Shown one piece after another: positions 18,482-26,393 of a stretch of 64,000 nt of DNA. The position numbers and the translations under genes are program-made. This DNA is from UBA1794 sp031552405. Lineage in GTDB: Bacteria > Bacteroidota > Bacteroidia > Bacteroidales > Bacteroidaceae. Below the pieces are notes generated by a model. The model had not been told where the DNA came from, ran no database searches, and was given only the letters and a program-made list of their open reading frames with translations. The stretch lies in NCBI GenBank assembly GCA_031552405.1, contig JAVBMN010000017.1, positions 62,001 to 126,000 of the forward strand. The letters run 5' to 3'. How positions within the stretch are numbered: position 1 is the first letter of the stretch; each line of letters begins with the position of its first letter.

Positions 18482-19138
18482 ATGAAAGCAACCTTTCCTT
18501 TTAAAGCTGCCCTGTTTGATTTCGATGGGGTGGTGATGGATACTGAAACACAATACAGTCTCTTTTGGGGTGAACAAGGACGAGTGTATCATCCTGAAAT
18601 ACCACAGTTTGACCGTAAGATAAAAGGGCAGACCCTCACACAGATCTATGATAAATATTTTGACGGGCGTCCGGATCTTCAAACCGAGATCACTGCGAAA
18701 CTCAACGCCTTCGAGGCATCCATGCAGTACACCTATATCCATGGTGCAGAAGCCTTTCTGCAATCTTTGCGTAGTGGGGGCGTAAAAACTGCCCTTGTCA
18801 CCAGCTCCAACGAGGTAAAGATGGAAGCCGTATACCGTTCACACCCCGAACTGAAGGGTTATTTCGATGAAATTATTACCTCTGAACGCTTCGCTCGTTC
18901 CAAACCCGATCCGGAATGTTTCCTGCTGGGTGCTTCCCTCTTTCATCTATCTCCTTCTGAATGCGTGGTGTTCGAAGACTCCTTCCATGGTCTTGCCGCC
19001 GGCAAAGCTGCCGAAATGAAGGTGATAGGTCTTGCTACCACCAACCTGCGCGAGGAAATAGAAGGCAAAGCAGATTATATTATAGATGATTTTACGGTAA
19101 TGAATCTACCTGCATTGTTGAAAGTACATGCAGTCTAA
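18482..19138 (+). CDS. HAD-superfamily hydrolase, beta-phosphoglucomutase-like
   Basis: Phosphatase or phosphomutase of HAD subfamily IA, 218 residues. Motif I is FDFDGVVMDTE (nucleophile D), motif II VTSSN, motif III around KPDPECF, and motif IV VFEDS. The substrate is unknown. I start it at the ATG at 18482 because the in-frame TTG at 18455 lies in the promoter (GATCTTTG at 18450, one mismatch to TAnnTTTG). It is divergent from the acyl-CoA ligase. Confidence 0.9.
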   Translation: MKATFPFKAALFDFDGVVMDTETQYSLFWGEQGRVYHPEIPQFDRKIKGQTLTQIYDKYFDGRPDLQTEITAKLNAFEASMQYTYIHGAEAFLQSLRSGGVKTALVTSSNEVKMEAVYRSHPELKGYFDEIITSERFARSKPDPECFLLGASLFHLSPSECVVFEDSFHGLAAGKAAEMKVIGLATTNLREEIEGKADYIIDDFTVMNLPALLKVHAV

Positions 19139-19195
19139 AAGCCTCTTTCCCGTTACAAAAAAACGTGAATCATTAGGACGAAACGAATAAAACCG

Positions 19196-19203
19196 TATCT
19201 TTG
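19196..19203 (+). promoter_or_regulatory. -7 box for tRNA-Arg
   Basis: TATCTTTG, an exact match, 45 bp upstream of the mature tRNA 5' end. Confidence 0.6.
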
Positions 19204-19248
19204 CATCCGCAATTGCAAAAGCTATGGCTTTTCAGTAATAGTAATGTT

Positions 19249-19320
19249 GCGTTCGTAGTTCAATGGATAGAATATCGGATTCCGGTTCCGACGATAAGGG
19301 TTCGATTCCCTTCGAGCGTA
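19249..19320 (+). tRNA. tRNA-Arg, anticodon CCG
   Basis: 72-base cloverleaf: acceptor 19249-19255 with 19313-19319 and discriminator A at 19320. The anticodon stem TCGGA/TCCGA encloses loop TTCCGGT, so the anticodon is CCG at 19282-19284, reading CGG. The T arm AAGGG-TTCGATT-CCCTT is perfect. The outermost acceptor pair is G-U. CCA is not encoded. It is followed at once by a strong terminator. Confidence 0.95.
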
Positions 19321-19370
19321 CAAACAGAAACTCCCGCACCTTGACATTAAGATGCGGGAGTTTCTGTTTG
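19321..19370. terminator. Perfect 18 bp terminator hairpin after tRNA-Arg
   Basis: CAAACAGAAACTCCCGCA (19321-19338) pairs perfectly with 19353-19370 around a 14-base loop. It ends tRNA transcription and lies just beyond the higA stop, so it can serve both strands. Confidence 0.85.
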
Positions 19371-19393
19371 CTGTACAAAATTTGTCAGGATAT

Positions 19394-19759
19394 TTATACT
19401 CCTAATATAATACGGGCATCAATGTTTAGCTTTAAGCTCATATCTCGGGCTACCTTCAGAGTGGGTTCGCTCTTCCCTGTAAGGTAATCGCTAATGCGGG
19501 ATTTGCTTACACCTATAAGATTGGCCAATGTTGTTTGATTCAAATTCATTTCATACATACGAAGTTTCAATATACCGATCAGAGATGGAGTTTGTATCGG
19601 GTAATGCATATCCTCATACTCTTCAATAAGAGAGGAAAGTATATCTAACTCAATGGCATTTTTATCTTCCATTGGAGTGTCATTATTTACGAGTAAGAGA
19701 AGTTCTTCAATTCTACTCATAATTGTATTATATTCTATTTCTGATTTAATCTTTGTCAT
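19394..19759 (-). CDS. higA: HigA-type antitoxin, XRE family
   Basis: DNA-binding antitoxin of 121 residues. The helix-turn-helix lies at about residues 74-95 (LANLIGVSKSRISDYL). The N-terminal 70 residues are helical and probably bind the toxin. It starts 2 bp after the HigB-like gene, in the toxin-first order typical of hig operons. It probably represses the shared promoter at the CGTTA/TAACG dyad at 20063-20077. Confidence 0.85.
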   Translation of the reverse strand: MTKIKSEIEYNTIMSRIEELLLLVNNDTPMEDKNAIELDILSSLIEEYEDMHYPIQTPSLIGILKLRMYEMNLNQTTLANLIGVSKSRISDYLTGKSEPTLKVARDMSLKLNIDARIILGV

Positions 19760-19761
19760 AT

Positions 19762-20055
19762 CTATACGTTCTTACAATTAATATCATCATATTCGGAATG
19801 AGTGCCTACAAACCTAATATAAAGTACTTTCCATTTGAAAAGGATGAGTGCTACCAGACGGAATTTATTACCTTTAATATTAAAAACATATCTATCGTTT
19901 CCTACACTATCAACACTGTTGAATGTGTGTTTTATATCTTCAAACGTTGTCCAATCTGCATCTTCAGTTTTTTTAAACCACTCTTCTAATGCATCTTTTC
20001 CTTCCGCGTGTTTTTTGTAGCAAGTAACTATAGCCTTTTTGGATATTACTCTCAT
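19762..20055 (-). CDS. higB: HigB-type toxin, RelE-like mRNA interferase
   Basis: 97-residue basic protein of the HigB_toxin family, predicted to cleave mRNA on the ribosome. It has the characteristic DWTTFEDIKHTF and the late FRLVALILFKWKVLYIRFVGTHSEYD, which carries the basic and aromatic positions and the terminal HxEYD signature. It precedes higA by 2 bp and has its own -7 box at 20078-20085. Confidence 0.88.
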   Translation of the reverse strand: MRVISKKAIVTCYKKHAEGKDALEEWFKKTEDADWTTFEDIKHTFNSVDSVGNDRYVFNIKGNKFRLVALILFKWKVLYIRFVGTHSEYDDINCKNV

Positions 20056-20062
20056 ATTAACT

Positions 20063-20085
20063 CGTTATAATGTAACGCAAAGATA
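20063..20085 (-). promoter_or_regulatory. higBA promoter and probable operator
   Basis: The coding strand carries TATCTTTG (20078-20085). Directly downstream is a dyad CGTTA-N5-TAACG (20063-20077) that would cover the transcription start, a usual place for antitoxin binding. Confidence 0.55.
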
Positions 20086-20194
20086 ATTCTATTTGTTCTG
20101 TTATCCAAATCTTTTTCCCGCTTTTTAAAACAGATAAACAGCGATGCCATACTGAAGCATCGCCATTTATTTGGCTTTTGCTATACTCTTTTTT

Positions 20195-20480
20195 ACCCTC
20201 CACCTTCCACTAAATTTCTGAAACCATTTGCCACAGGGCGTTTCGAAGTGGAACGTGTTGCTTCCACTGAAGCGGTTTTTCTACAAAACGAAAGTCAATA
20301 TACCTTAAAAAACTGGTGCGCACGAGTTCAACAATTGGTGGGCACCAGTTCTTCAACTCGTGGGCATCAGATTTTTGTCTCGTGGGCGCGAAAACTGTAG
20401 GGCTGAACTTGCATGAACTCAGGCCTGAATTTTAAAAAACCAGGCCTGAGATTGCAGAAACTCAGGCCTGAGTTTCCGGG
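20195..20480. repeat. Composite repeat element A with eight-dyad phased array 3
   Basis: The left head (20195-20275) has TTCCAC/AGTGGAA/CTTCCACTGAAG inverted motifs. The array follows, with dyad centres at 20319.5, 20341.5, 20363.5, 20385.5, 20401.5, 20423.5, 20444.5 and 20466.5. The first four cores are TGCGCA or TGGGCA/G type, then AGGGCT and three AGGCCT. Element B at 32704-32985 has the same head and the same dyad register. It lies 61 bp past the PepSY-like gene stop. The remaining sequence between higB and the PepSY gene holds nothing else I can support. Confidence 0.85.
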
Positions 20481-20531
20481 TGTTCCGGTGATGCGTTTTT
20501 TGGAATTGCACCGCCGGAGGGGGAGTTTGGG

Positions 20532-20969
20532 TTAATGGTCAATTTCGATGGCGCGGAACTGTGAGTTGAACTTCAGCTCGATGCCGTTGGTGAGTTCAAT
20601 TTCGTAGTACTTGCGCTCGCGCTCAATCTGTACGATTTTGGTGTGCGGGTGGTTTTTTGCTACGTAGTCCAGGATGGGTTTCGGTACGATGCCTTCGGGG
20701 AGGGCGGTGTACTTGCAGTCTACTTCTGTCCAGTTGCCCTGGTTGTCGAACTCGAGTTTGTCACCATTGGTGAAGATCACGTCGTACTGTTTCTCCAGCC
20801 AGTCTTTTTCCATCTTCATGAAGGATACTTCAGACTTTGGGAAGTACGATTTAATAAACTTCTGTGCACCGGCGGGAAGTTGATCCATGGTTACTGGTAT
20901 GTCATTACCGGCTGATACCACGCCTAAGAGTGCGAACAGTAATACGAGGATTAAAAACAGCTTTTTCAT
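20532..20969 (-). CDS. Periplasmic PepSY-like (DUF2874) protein
   Basis: 145 residues with a signal peptide (MKKLFLILVLLFALLGVVSAG). Two tandem PepSY-like repeats are visible: about residues 27-75 (LPAGAQKFIKSYFP ... KLEFDNQGNW) and 80-140 (LPEGIVPKPILDYV ... ELKFNSQFRAIEID). The family is periplasmic and often sits with two-component systems, where it may bind the sensor. Here it lies about 120 bp downstream of the kinase gene in the same orientation. The start is taken at MKKLFL; a Met three codons earlier (20978) is possible. Confidence 0.85.
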   Translation of the reverse strand: MKKLFLILVLLFALLGVVSAGNDIPVTMDQLPAGAQKFIKSYFPKSEVSFMKMEKDWLEKQYDVIFTNGDKLEFDNQGNWTEVDCKYTALPEGIVPKPILDYVAKNHPHTKIVQIERERKYYEIELTNGIELKFNSQFRAIEIDH

Positions 20970-21090
20970 AACATTCATTTTTAGCGGGTGATACATGTTA
21001 TTTATACTGCAAAGGAAAGGTGTCAATCTGAAATCAATCTGAAAAGCAAAGAATTATCTGTTTTTCTTTCGAAAAAGTGCAAAGCTCTTT

Positions 21091-22362
21091 TCATAAGATG
21101 ATTTCGAAGGTGTGCATTCCTTCCTCGTACTTATATATAAGGTGTATCCCGTACAGGCGGCAGATGGATTGGGCAATGGGGAGGCCCAGACCTGTGGATC
21201 CTTCTTTCTTACGACTTTGGTAGAAGCGTTCGAAGATGCGTTGTTCATCCAGTGCGCCACTCTCGGCGGTATTGCGGAAAATGATTTTCCGGGAAGTGAG
21301 GAGGATGTGGATCTCGCCTCCTTCGGGACTATGTACATACGTGTTCTTTAGCAGATTGGTGAGCAGGGTGGTGGCGAGTGATTCGTCCATTTTCATCCGG
21401 AACTTCCCATCCTCACGAAGTGTCAGGGCGATGTGCTTGTAGGCGTATACTTCGCGATAGTCCTCCAGCTGACGGGTGAGCAGGGTGTTTAGAATCAGCT
21501 CTTTTCCTTCCAGAAACTGGTGGTTGTCTATCTTGGAGAGGAGTAGGAGTGACTTGTTGAGGCGAGTGATGTGCTCCAGCGTTTGAAGGGTTTTTGCAAT
21601 TTCTTCCATCTGTGCCTCGCTGAAGGTATACTCCTCTAGAAGCATCTCCAGCCGGCTCTGGCATACAGCCAAGGGTGTCTGCATTTCGTGTGAGGCGTTT
21701 CCGATGAAGAGCTTTTGCTGTTCAAACACTTCCTCGGCACGGCGGGCATAATCCATTACGGCGGCATTGAGTTTACGGAATTCGGTCACGGTGGTTTTGC
21801 CGGCAAGGGGTTTCCGGGCACCACCCACAGTGGAATGATCCAGCCAGTGTAGCAGGGTGTACAGTGGTTTCATGCTGCGGTACATCACCCATACGCATAT
21901 GATTACGATGATGATGAGCAGCATGACATACAACACTACGGTCCATGACCAGATAGCGCTGCGCAGGTCTTCCTTCTCAAAGCTGGGGGTGCTTACCGTT
22001 AGTTCGTAGAAGGTGTTTTCAGGGCCTTTGAAGATGGTTTTCAGTACGCGGGCGGGTTCGGTTTCTTTCTTCTGGGGGATGTATACCAGCGAGTCCATGT
22101 ATAGGAACTGTGGTCGGTGCTTGGCATACTTTCGTGAAACTTCTTTCAGGGAGAAGCTATTGTTGGTACCGTCTTGCCTTACTGTACCCAGCTCACCGGC
22201 CAGTGAGCGGATGATGATAAGCTCGGAGTAATCTTCCAGCGAGTCGTCTACTTCATCATTGATCTCGTGCATCATGAGGAAATAGAAAGACACTGCCCAG
22301 ATACTGAGCACGAGGGTTACGGCCAGTGTGACGCGGAGGATGATACGGTTGATGAGTCGCAT
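21091..22362 (-). CDS. Two-component sensor histidine kinase
   Basis: Inner-membrane kinase of 423 residues. Membrane segments at about 10-30 and 145-168 flank a periplasmic sensor domain of about 115 residues. The phosphoacceptor is H225 in NASHEMQTPL, followed by the ATPase domain with the N-box LLTNLLKNTYVHS and the G-box GSTGLGLPIA. It follows its response regulator by 5 bp. The signal sensed is unknown; the PepSY-like protein next to it is the candidate ligand or inhibitor. Confidence 0.93.
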   Translation of the reverse strand: MRLINRIILRVTLAVTLVLSIWAVSFYFLMMHEINDEVDDSLEDYSELIIIRSLAGELGTVRQDGTNNSFSLKEVSRKYAKHRPQFLYMDSLVYIPQKKETEPARVLKTIFKGPENTFYELTVSTPSFEKEDLRSAIWSWTVVLYVMLLIIIVIICVWVMYRSMKPLYTLLHWLDHSTVGGARKPLAGKTTVTEFRKLNAAVMDYARRAEEVFEQQKLFIGNASHEMQTPLAVCQSRLEMLLEEYTFSEAQMEEIAKTLQTLEHITRLNKSLLLLSKIDNHQFLEGKELILNTLLTRQLEDYREVYAYKHIALTLREDGKFRMKMDESLATTLLTNLLKNTYVHSPEGGEIHILLTSRKIIFRNTAESGALDEQRIFERFYQSRKKEGSTGLGLPIAQSICRLYGIHLIYKYEEGMHTFEIIL

Positions 22363-22367
22363 AGAGA

Positions 22368-23045
22368 TCAGTATATAACCAGTTTATACCCGAATCCGTA
22401 TACGACTTTTACTTCGACCGTGGCGCCGGATTCTTTCAGCTTGCGCCGCAGGTTCTTGATCTGGGCGTAGATGAAGTCGAAGTTGTCCACCTGGTCGATG
22501 TGGTCGCCCCATACGGATTCGGCCAGGGTGTTCTTGTTTACCAGTCGTTCCGGGCGGGTCATAAAGTAATGAAGGATGTCATATTCCTTCCGGTTTAGCT
22601 CCAAGGGGATGTGATCCACGTGTACGGTAAAGGTGTGGGGGTACAGCTTCACATTGCCTGCTTCAATGACGGCTTCGCCTTGTTGCTGTTTGCGGCGTAT
22701 CACGCTGCGTATGCGTGCGCCGAGCTCGGCAAAGTGGAAGGGCTTGGGCAGGTAGTCATCGGCTCCCAGTTCGAGCCCCAGTACTTTATCATCAATGGAG
22801 TCTTTGGCGGAGATGATGATGACATTGTCTTGCTTATGCTGCACCTTGAGCTCTTTGAGCAGGTCCAGTCCGCTACCGTCGGGCAGCATGATATCCAGCA
22901 GGATGCAGTCATACTCGTAATCCTCTATCTTTCTGAGGGCTTCGCGGTAGGTTGCAGCTGTTTCCACTACATAGCGTTCCTTTTCGGCATAACGCTGCAT
23001 GAGTTCGCGCAGGGAGGCTTCATCTTCTACAATTAATATCTTCAT
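22368..23045 (-). CDS. OmpR/PhoB-family response regulator
   Basis: 225 residues: a receiver domain with acidic pocket VEDE, phosphoacceptor D51 in LLDIMLPDG and the conserved Lys in LPKPF, then a C-terminal winged helix. It is the first gene of the RR / kinase / PepSY operon. The start is the ATG at 23045; the upstream in-frame extension lies in the promoter region (CATCTTTG at 23072-23079, one mismatch to the -7 box). Confidence 0.94.
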   Translation of the reverse strand: MKILIVEDEASLRELMQRYAEKERYVVETAATYREALRKIEDYEYDCILLDIMLPDGSGLDLLKELKVQHKQDNVIIISAKDSIDDKVLGLELGADDYLPKPFHFAELGARIRSVIRRKQQQGEAVIEAGNVKLYPHTFTVHVDHIPLELNRKEYDILHYFMTRPERLVNKNTLAESVWGDHIDQVDNFDFIYAQIKNLRRKLKESGATVEVKVVYGFGYKLVIY

Positions 23046-23137
23046 ACGTCTGTCCTTTATTCGGTTTACCCGCAAAGATGGCAGCTAATTCTGAAAAAAA
23101 GAAGAAATAACGCAGAAAGTTGATGATATGTATGCAT

Positions 23138-23174
23138 ATCGCCCCCTTTAAAGGGGTGCTTTAAAGGGGGCGAT
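23138..23174. terminator. Strong G/C hairpin after the GH43 gene
   Basis: ATCGCCCCCTTTAAA (23138-23152) pairs perfectly with 23160-23174 around a 7-base loop. It sits 18 bp past the GH43 stop on that gene's strand. There is no long T run, so it may block read-through or protect the 3' end. Confidence 0.65.
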
Positions 23175-23191
23175 GCGCTTTTGTTTTTGTC

Positions 23192-24358
23192 TTATTTCTT
23201 ATTGAAGATGACAGGCGCCTCTGCTTTTAGGGAGGGGCTTCCCCCTTTAATATAGGGCCATCCGTCTTCCGTCCATTTTACTTCATCAAGAAACAGTCTT
23301 CGCCCTTTCTCGTCTAGTACATCGTATCCGTGATACAGGATCCATTCATTACCCTCGTCATCTTGCACGATCTCTGAGTTGTGGCCATTACCTACGAAGC
23401 GGGTATTTTTTCGGATGAAGTATTCAAACTTATTGTCCAGCATATTGCCTCCTGCACGGTTTTTATAAGGTCCGAAGAGCGACTTGGAGCGGGCTACTAC
23501 TACTTCGTATGTACTTTTGGCTCCTTCGCAACAGGAACCTATGGAAGCAAACAGGTAGTAATATCCGTTCTTTTTGTAAATATAGGAGGCTTCAAACCAG
23601 TTTCCGGCCACTTTTTGTTTGTTGGCGGCCGATTTCACTGAGAGTCCGTCTGCGGTGAGTTCCACTCCGTAGATGCCGCTAAAGCTTCCCCAGAACAGGT
23701 ATTTCCTGCCGTTTTCCTCAATATAGAATGGGTCAATGGAGTTTTGTACACCGATTCCTCCCTCGCCGGTACTTCTGAACAGCATCTTGGCATCTTTAAA
23801 TGGGCCCTCGGGCTTATCAGCCGTGGCCACGCCGATTCCGCATGTCATCTGGCCTCCCCATACCGACATGGAGTAATAGATTACATATTTACCATCGATA
23901 CAGTTAATATCGGGAGCCCATAAACCACCTCCCGGCTCAAAGTTGGGGCGGGTGTCTTTGGTGAATACTGTACCCATAAAGGTCCAGTTGACCAGGTCGG
24001 TGGAGCGCATAATGGGCATATTGTACGTGTCTTCTGTGGCATACAGGTAGTAATAACCGTCGCTGGCCCGCATTACAGTAGGGTCGGGCATGCTCTTTGT
24101 TAACACGGGGTTTGCATATGTTTTTCGGGGATACTTGCCCGGCTGGTCGGTGAAGGTGATGCTGTCTAACGTGGTTACGCTATACAAACTGCTCGTAGGG
24201 GTCTTCTCTACTTTGAGTAAGGTGCTTGAAAAGCTCATCTGACTGACGGAGTCAATAGGGATATTGGTAACTGAATTGTCTTTGTAGACATTCATGACTT
24301 CCTGGGAGAATGCAAAGAAAGGCATGCACCCAAGCATAATAGATACTATTATTCTCAT
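23192..24358 (-). CDS. GH43-family glycosidase with N-terminal linker domain
   Basis: Secreted five-bladed beta-propeller, likely an arabinanase, arabinofuranosidase or xylosidase. The three acids are D92 (MPDPTV), D209 (NSIDPF) and E256 (GNWFEASY). The 388 residues begin with a signal peptide and a segment of about 60 residues (SVTNIPIDSVSQMSFS) that resembles the short strand pairs at the C-terminal part of the partner protein. It overlaps that partner by 4 bases (ATGA), so the two are made together. No SusC/D genes are here. Confidence 0.9.
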   Translation of the reverse strand: MRIIVSIMLGCMPFFAFSQEVMNVYKDNSVTNIPIDSVSQMSFSSTLLKVEKTPTSSLYSVTTLDSITFTDQPGKYPRKTYANPVLTKSMPDPTVMRASDGYYYLYATEDTYNMPIMRSTDLVNWTFMGTVFTKDTRPNFEPGGGLWAPDINCIDGKYVIYYSMSVWGGQMTCGIGVATADKPEGPFKDAKMLFRSTGEGGIGVQNSIDPFYIEENGRKYLFWGSFSGIYGVELTADGLSVKSAANKQKVAGNWFEASYIYKKNGYYYLFASIGSCCEGAKSTYEVVVARSKSLFGPYKNRAGGNMLDNKFEYFIRKNTRFVGNGHNSEIVQDDEGNEWILYHGYDVLDEKGRRLFLDEVKWTEDGWPYIKGGSPSLKAEAPVIFNKK

Positions 24359-26175
24359 TGTTTTGTAAATTTAAAAACCTGATCGTTCAACTTCAATAGA
24401 TACATCCCTTCCTGTAGTGCACTGATGTCAATGCTTTGGGAAGAGCTTATAGCTTGTATATTCATCACCATTTCTCCCGTCATGGCATAGATTGAAATAC
24501 GGTCTACCCCTTCCGGGATATCTTCCAGCAGGATGCTGTGTGCAGAGGGATTGTGGTACAGGAAAGTGCTTTCTTCACTAATACAAGGAGAGTCTGTACC
24601 ATTGTCTGTAATGAAAGAGAGGGCCTGAATCGTTTTTATAGCGATCTTCTCCTGGCTCTTATCTTTATAAGTCAGGGTCATATCTATGTTGGAGAAGGTA
24701 ACCTGTGAGATTGTACGCAATGGGATGTCGCGTTGCTCATTTGTTTTCAGTTCGATGCGCAGAAAGCGTGTCTTTGCCACTGGTTCTGTCGGGTCAACAG
24801 GCACGGGAGGCGCAGCGGAGTTTACAACAGTCAGAGTGCTGGTGATGGAGGGCTTTTCTGTGGAGGTGGCTGTAAGCGTGCATTCCCCCGCTTTTAGTTG
24901 GGTATATTGCCACACTCCGTTTTCGTCACGGGTTATGCTCCCGTTGTCATTGCTTACGGAAAGTGTAACTTGGTTATTGGCGTGGGTAGGAGTGGCCCAT
25001 ACGTCTACCGGAACGGTTTGTCCTACAGCAATTGTCTCAGGCATGTGTAATGTGAGGGCTGTCAGTTCCACTTTTTCTATCATATAAAAGGAATGTATAG
25101 ATGCAGTGCCCGACTCTGCCGTGCCGAAGTTCAAGTCGAGCAGAAGCTCTCCGGCTACGTACCCCGGATTGAAGGCGCCTCCCTTGTCCTTGGATGTATA
25201 ATTAAATATATAAGTGTGCAACCCCTCCTTTAGCTCAAAAGTGTATCCTCCTGTTCCGGTGGTTCCGGTGATGGACTCGCGCGGGACTAAGTAGCTGAAC
25301 ACCTTGCTGTCACCGTTCACAAATAACTTTGCATCCGGCGTGGTGAAGTCGGCATCTACAGTGATCCGTATTTCCCAGTTTCTTGTTTCATGCTCTTTCC
25401 AGAATACGCTGCTACCGGTAAAGCAGCTGTAACCGGTCTTTGGAGGTATGATTGTGGTGGGGTTCAGTGTTATCTGCACTATTGTATGGTCTCCCTCTTT
25501 GACGGTGGATGCTGTATTTCCGCGTTCCGTGTAAAACCAGTACTTGCTCAGAAGGTCTGTAAATTCCGGATTGGTTTTGATGTTTCCCATGGCTTCACCA
25601 TAGGGATCAATGCGTATAAGCTGGATGTCATCAATGACCAAACGGCTGTTCCATCCCTGCATCTGGGCGAAATCGAGGATGAAGAGGGTGTAATCGCACA
25701 GGTTATTTCCCATCCCTACCTGGTTTATGGGGAGGGCATCCAGCGCGTATTCGCGCACTTTTCCATCGCAGGGGACAGTGATTGTCTGGCTGTTGAACAG
25801 ATTCTCGCCCGGCAGATGGCCATTTCCATAGTGACATGCTATATAGGGTTCCACTACTGCATTGCTGGTTCCTGTACAATAGGCCTTAAACTTTAGACGG
25901 TATTTTTCGTCTTTTGATACTGTAAATGGACGTTGGACTGTGAACTGTGAGTTGCTTTTCAGCGTTTTTCCGTCAATGCACAGAGAGTAATCACCACGGA
26001 TGGGTTTATCATTTCCACTGGTTTCTGTCAGGTACATTCCGCTTCCCAGAGTCCATCCAGCGGACTCATTGTTAGAGGGGCTTTCAAAGTCCCCGTTTGG
26101 GATCATGTTTCGTTTCTGGGCGTAAGACGACAAGCTCAATGCTGCCCACAAAAGAAAAGTAAGTTGTATCTTCAT
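24355..26175 (-). CDS. Secreted multidomain carbohydrate-binding-like protein
   Basis: 606 residues with signal peptide (ends SSYAQ). Residues about 22-190 look like a CBM4/9-type beta sandwich (NMIPNGDFESPSNN; the stretch ending VIDDIQLIRI). Residues about 195-370 form a second sandwich. Residues 375-450 form a Big2-like Ig domain. The last 75 residues resemble a type A C-terminal sorting domain (ISIYAMTGEMVMN ... GMYLLKLNDQVFKF). No catalytic motif is visible. It is the upstream partner of the GH43 enzyme, with a -7 box at 26220-26227. Confidence 0.75.
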   Translation of the reverse strand: MKIQLTFLLWAALSLSSYAQKRNMIPNGDFESPSNNESAGWTLGSGMYLTETSGNDKPIRGDYSLCIDGKTLKSNSQFTVQRPFTVSKDEKYRLKFKAYCTGTSNAVVEPYIACHYGNGHLPGENLFNSQTITVPCDGKVREYALDALPINQVGMGNNLCDYTLFILDFAQMQGWNSRLVIDDIQLIRIDPYGEAMGNIKTNPEFTDLLSKYWFYTERGNTASTVKEGDHTIVQITLNPTTIIPPKTGYSCFTGSSVFWKEHETRNWEIRITVDADFTTPDAKLFVNGDSKVFSYLVPRESITGTTGTGGYTFELKEGLHTYIFNYTSKDKGGAFNPGYVAGELLLDLNFGTAESGTASIHSFYMIEKVELTALTLHMPETIAVGQTVPVDVWATPTHANNQVTLSVSNDNGSITRDENGVWQYTQLKAGECTLTATSTEKPSITSTLTVVNSAAPPVPVDPTEPVAKTRFLRIELKTNEQRDIPLRTISQVTFSNIDMTLTYKDKSQEKIAIKTIQALSFITDNGTDSPCISEESTFLYHNPSAHSILLEDIPEGVDRISIYAMTGEMVMNIQAISSSQSIDISALQEGMYLLKLNDQVFKFTKQ

Positions 26176-26219
26176 ATCTTAAGTTCTCAATTTTGGATTT
26201 TGTTTACTTTTGCATTGTA

Positions 26220-26227
26220 CAAAAGTA
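26220..26227 (-). promoter_or_regulatory. -7 box for the GH43 operon
   Basis: Coding strand TACTTTTG, an exact match, 45 bp upstream of the binding-protein start. Confidence 0.6.
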
Positions 26228-26330
26228 CCCTTAATGCCCTGCTTTTGGTGAAACATTCGCCTCAGATAATAGAACGATTGTAGCAGAATTTATTTTGCGC
26301 AATGAAACAGTGCATCCGTTGGATGACTAC

Positions 26331-26361
26331 AAAAAAAACCCTGGTCTTTGGTTGACCAGGG
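26331..26361 (-). terminator. Intrinsic terminator of guaA
   Basis: On the guaA strand CCCTGGTC (354-361 side) and GACCAGGG (339-346 side) form an 8 bp stem around a 7-base loop, followed by a run of eight T. It lies 33 bp past the guaA stop. Confidence 0.9.
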
Positions 26362-26393
26362 CTCTGTTTATAAAGGTTGAAAGCATTCTTTTC

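Noticed and set aside
19321..19370. Perfect inverted repeat after the tRNA as an attachment site
   Set aside because: It is not a copy of the tRNA 3' end and has the shape of a terminator.
20316..20470. Regular 22 bp spacing looks like a CRISPR array
   Set aside because: The repeated units are short palindromes with variable cores and no constant 25-40 bp repeat, and there are no cas genes in the window.
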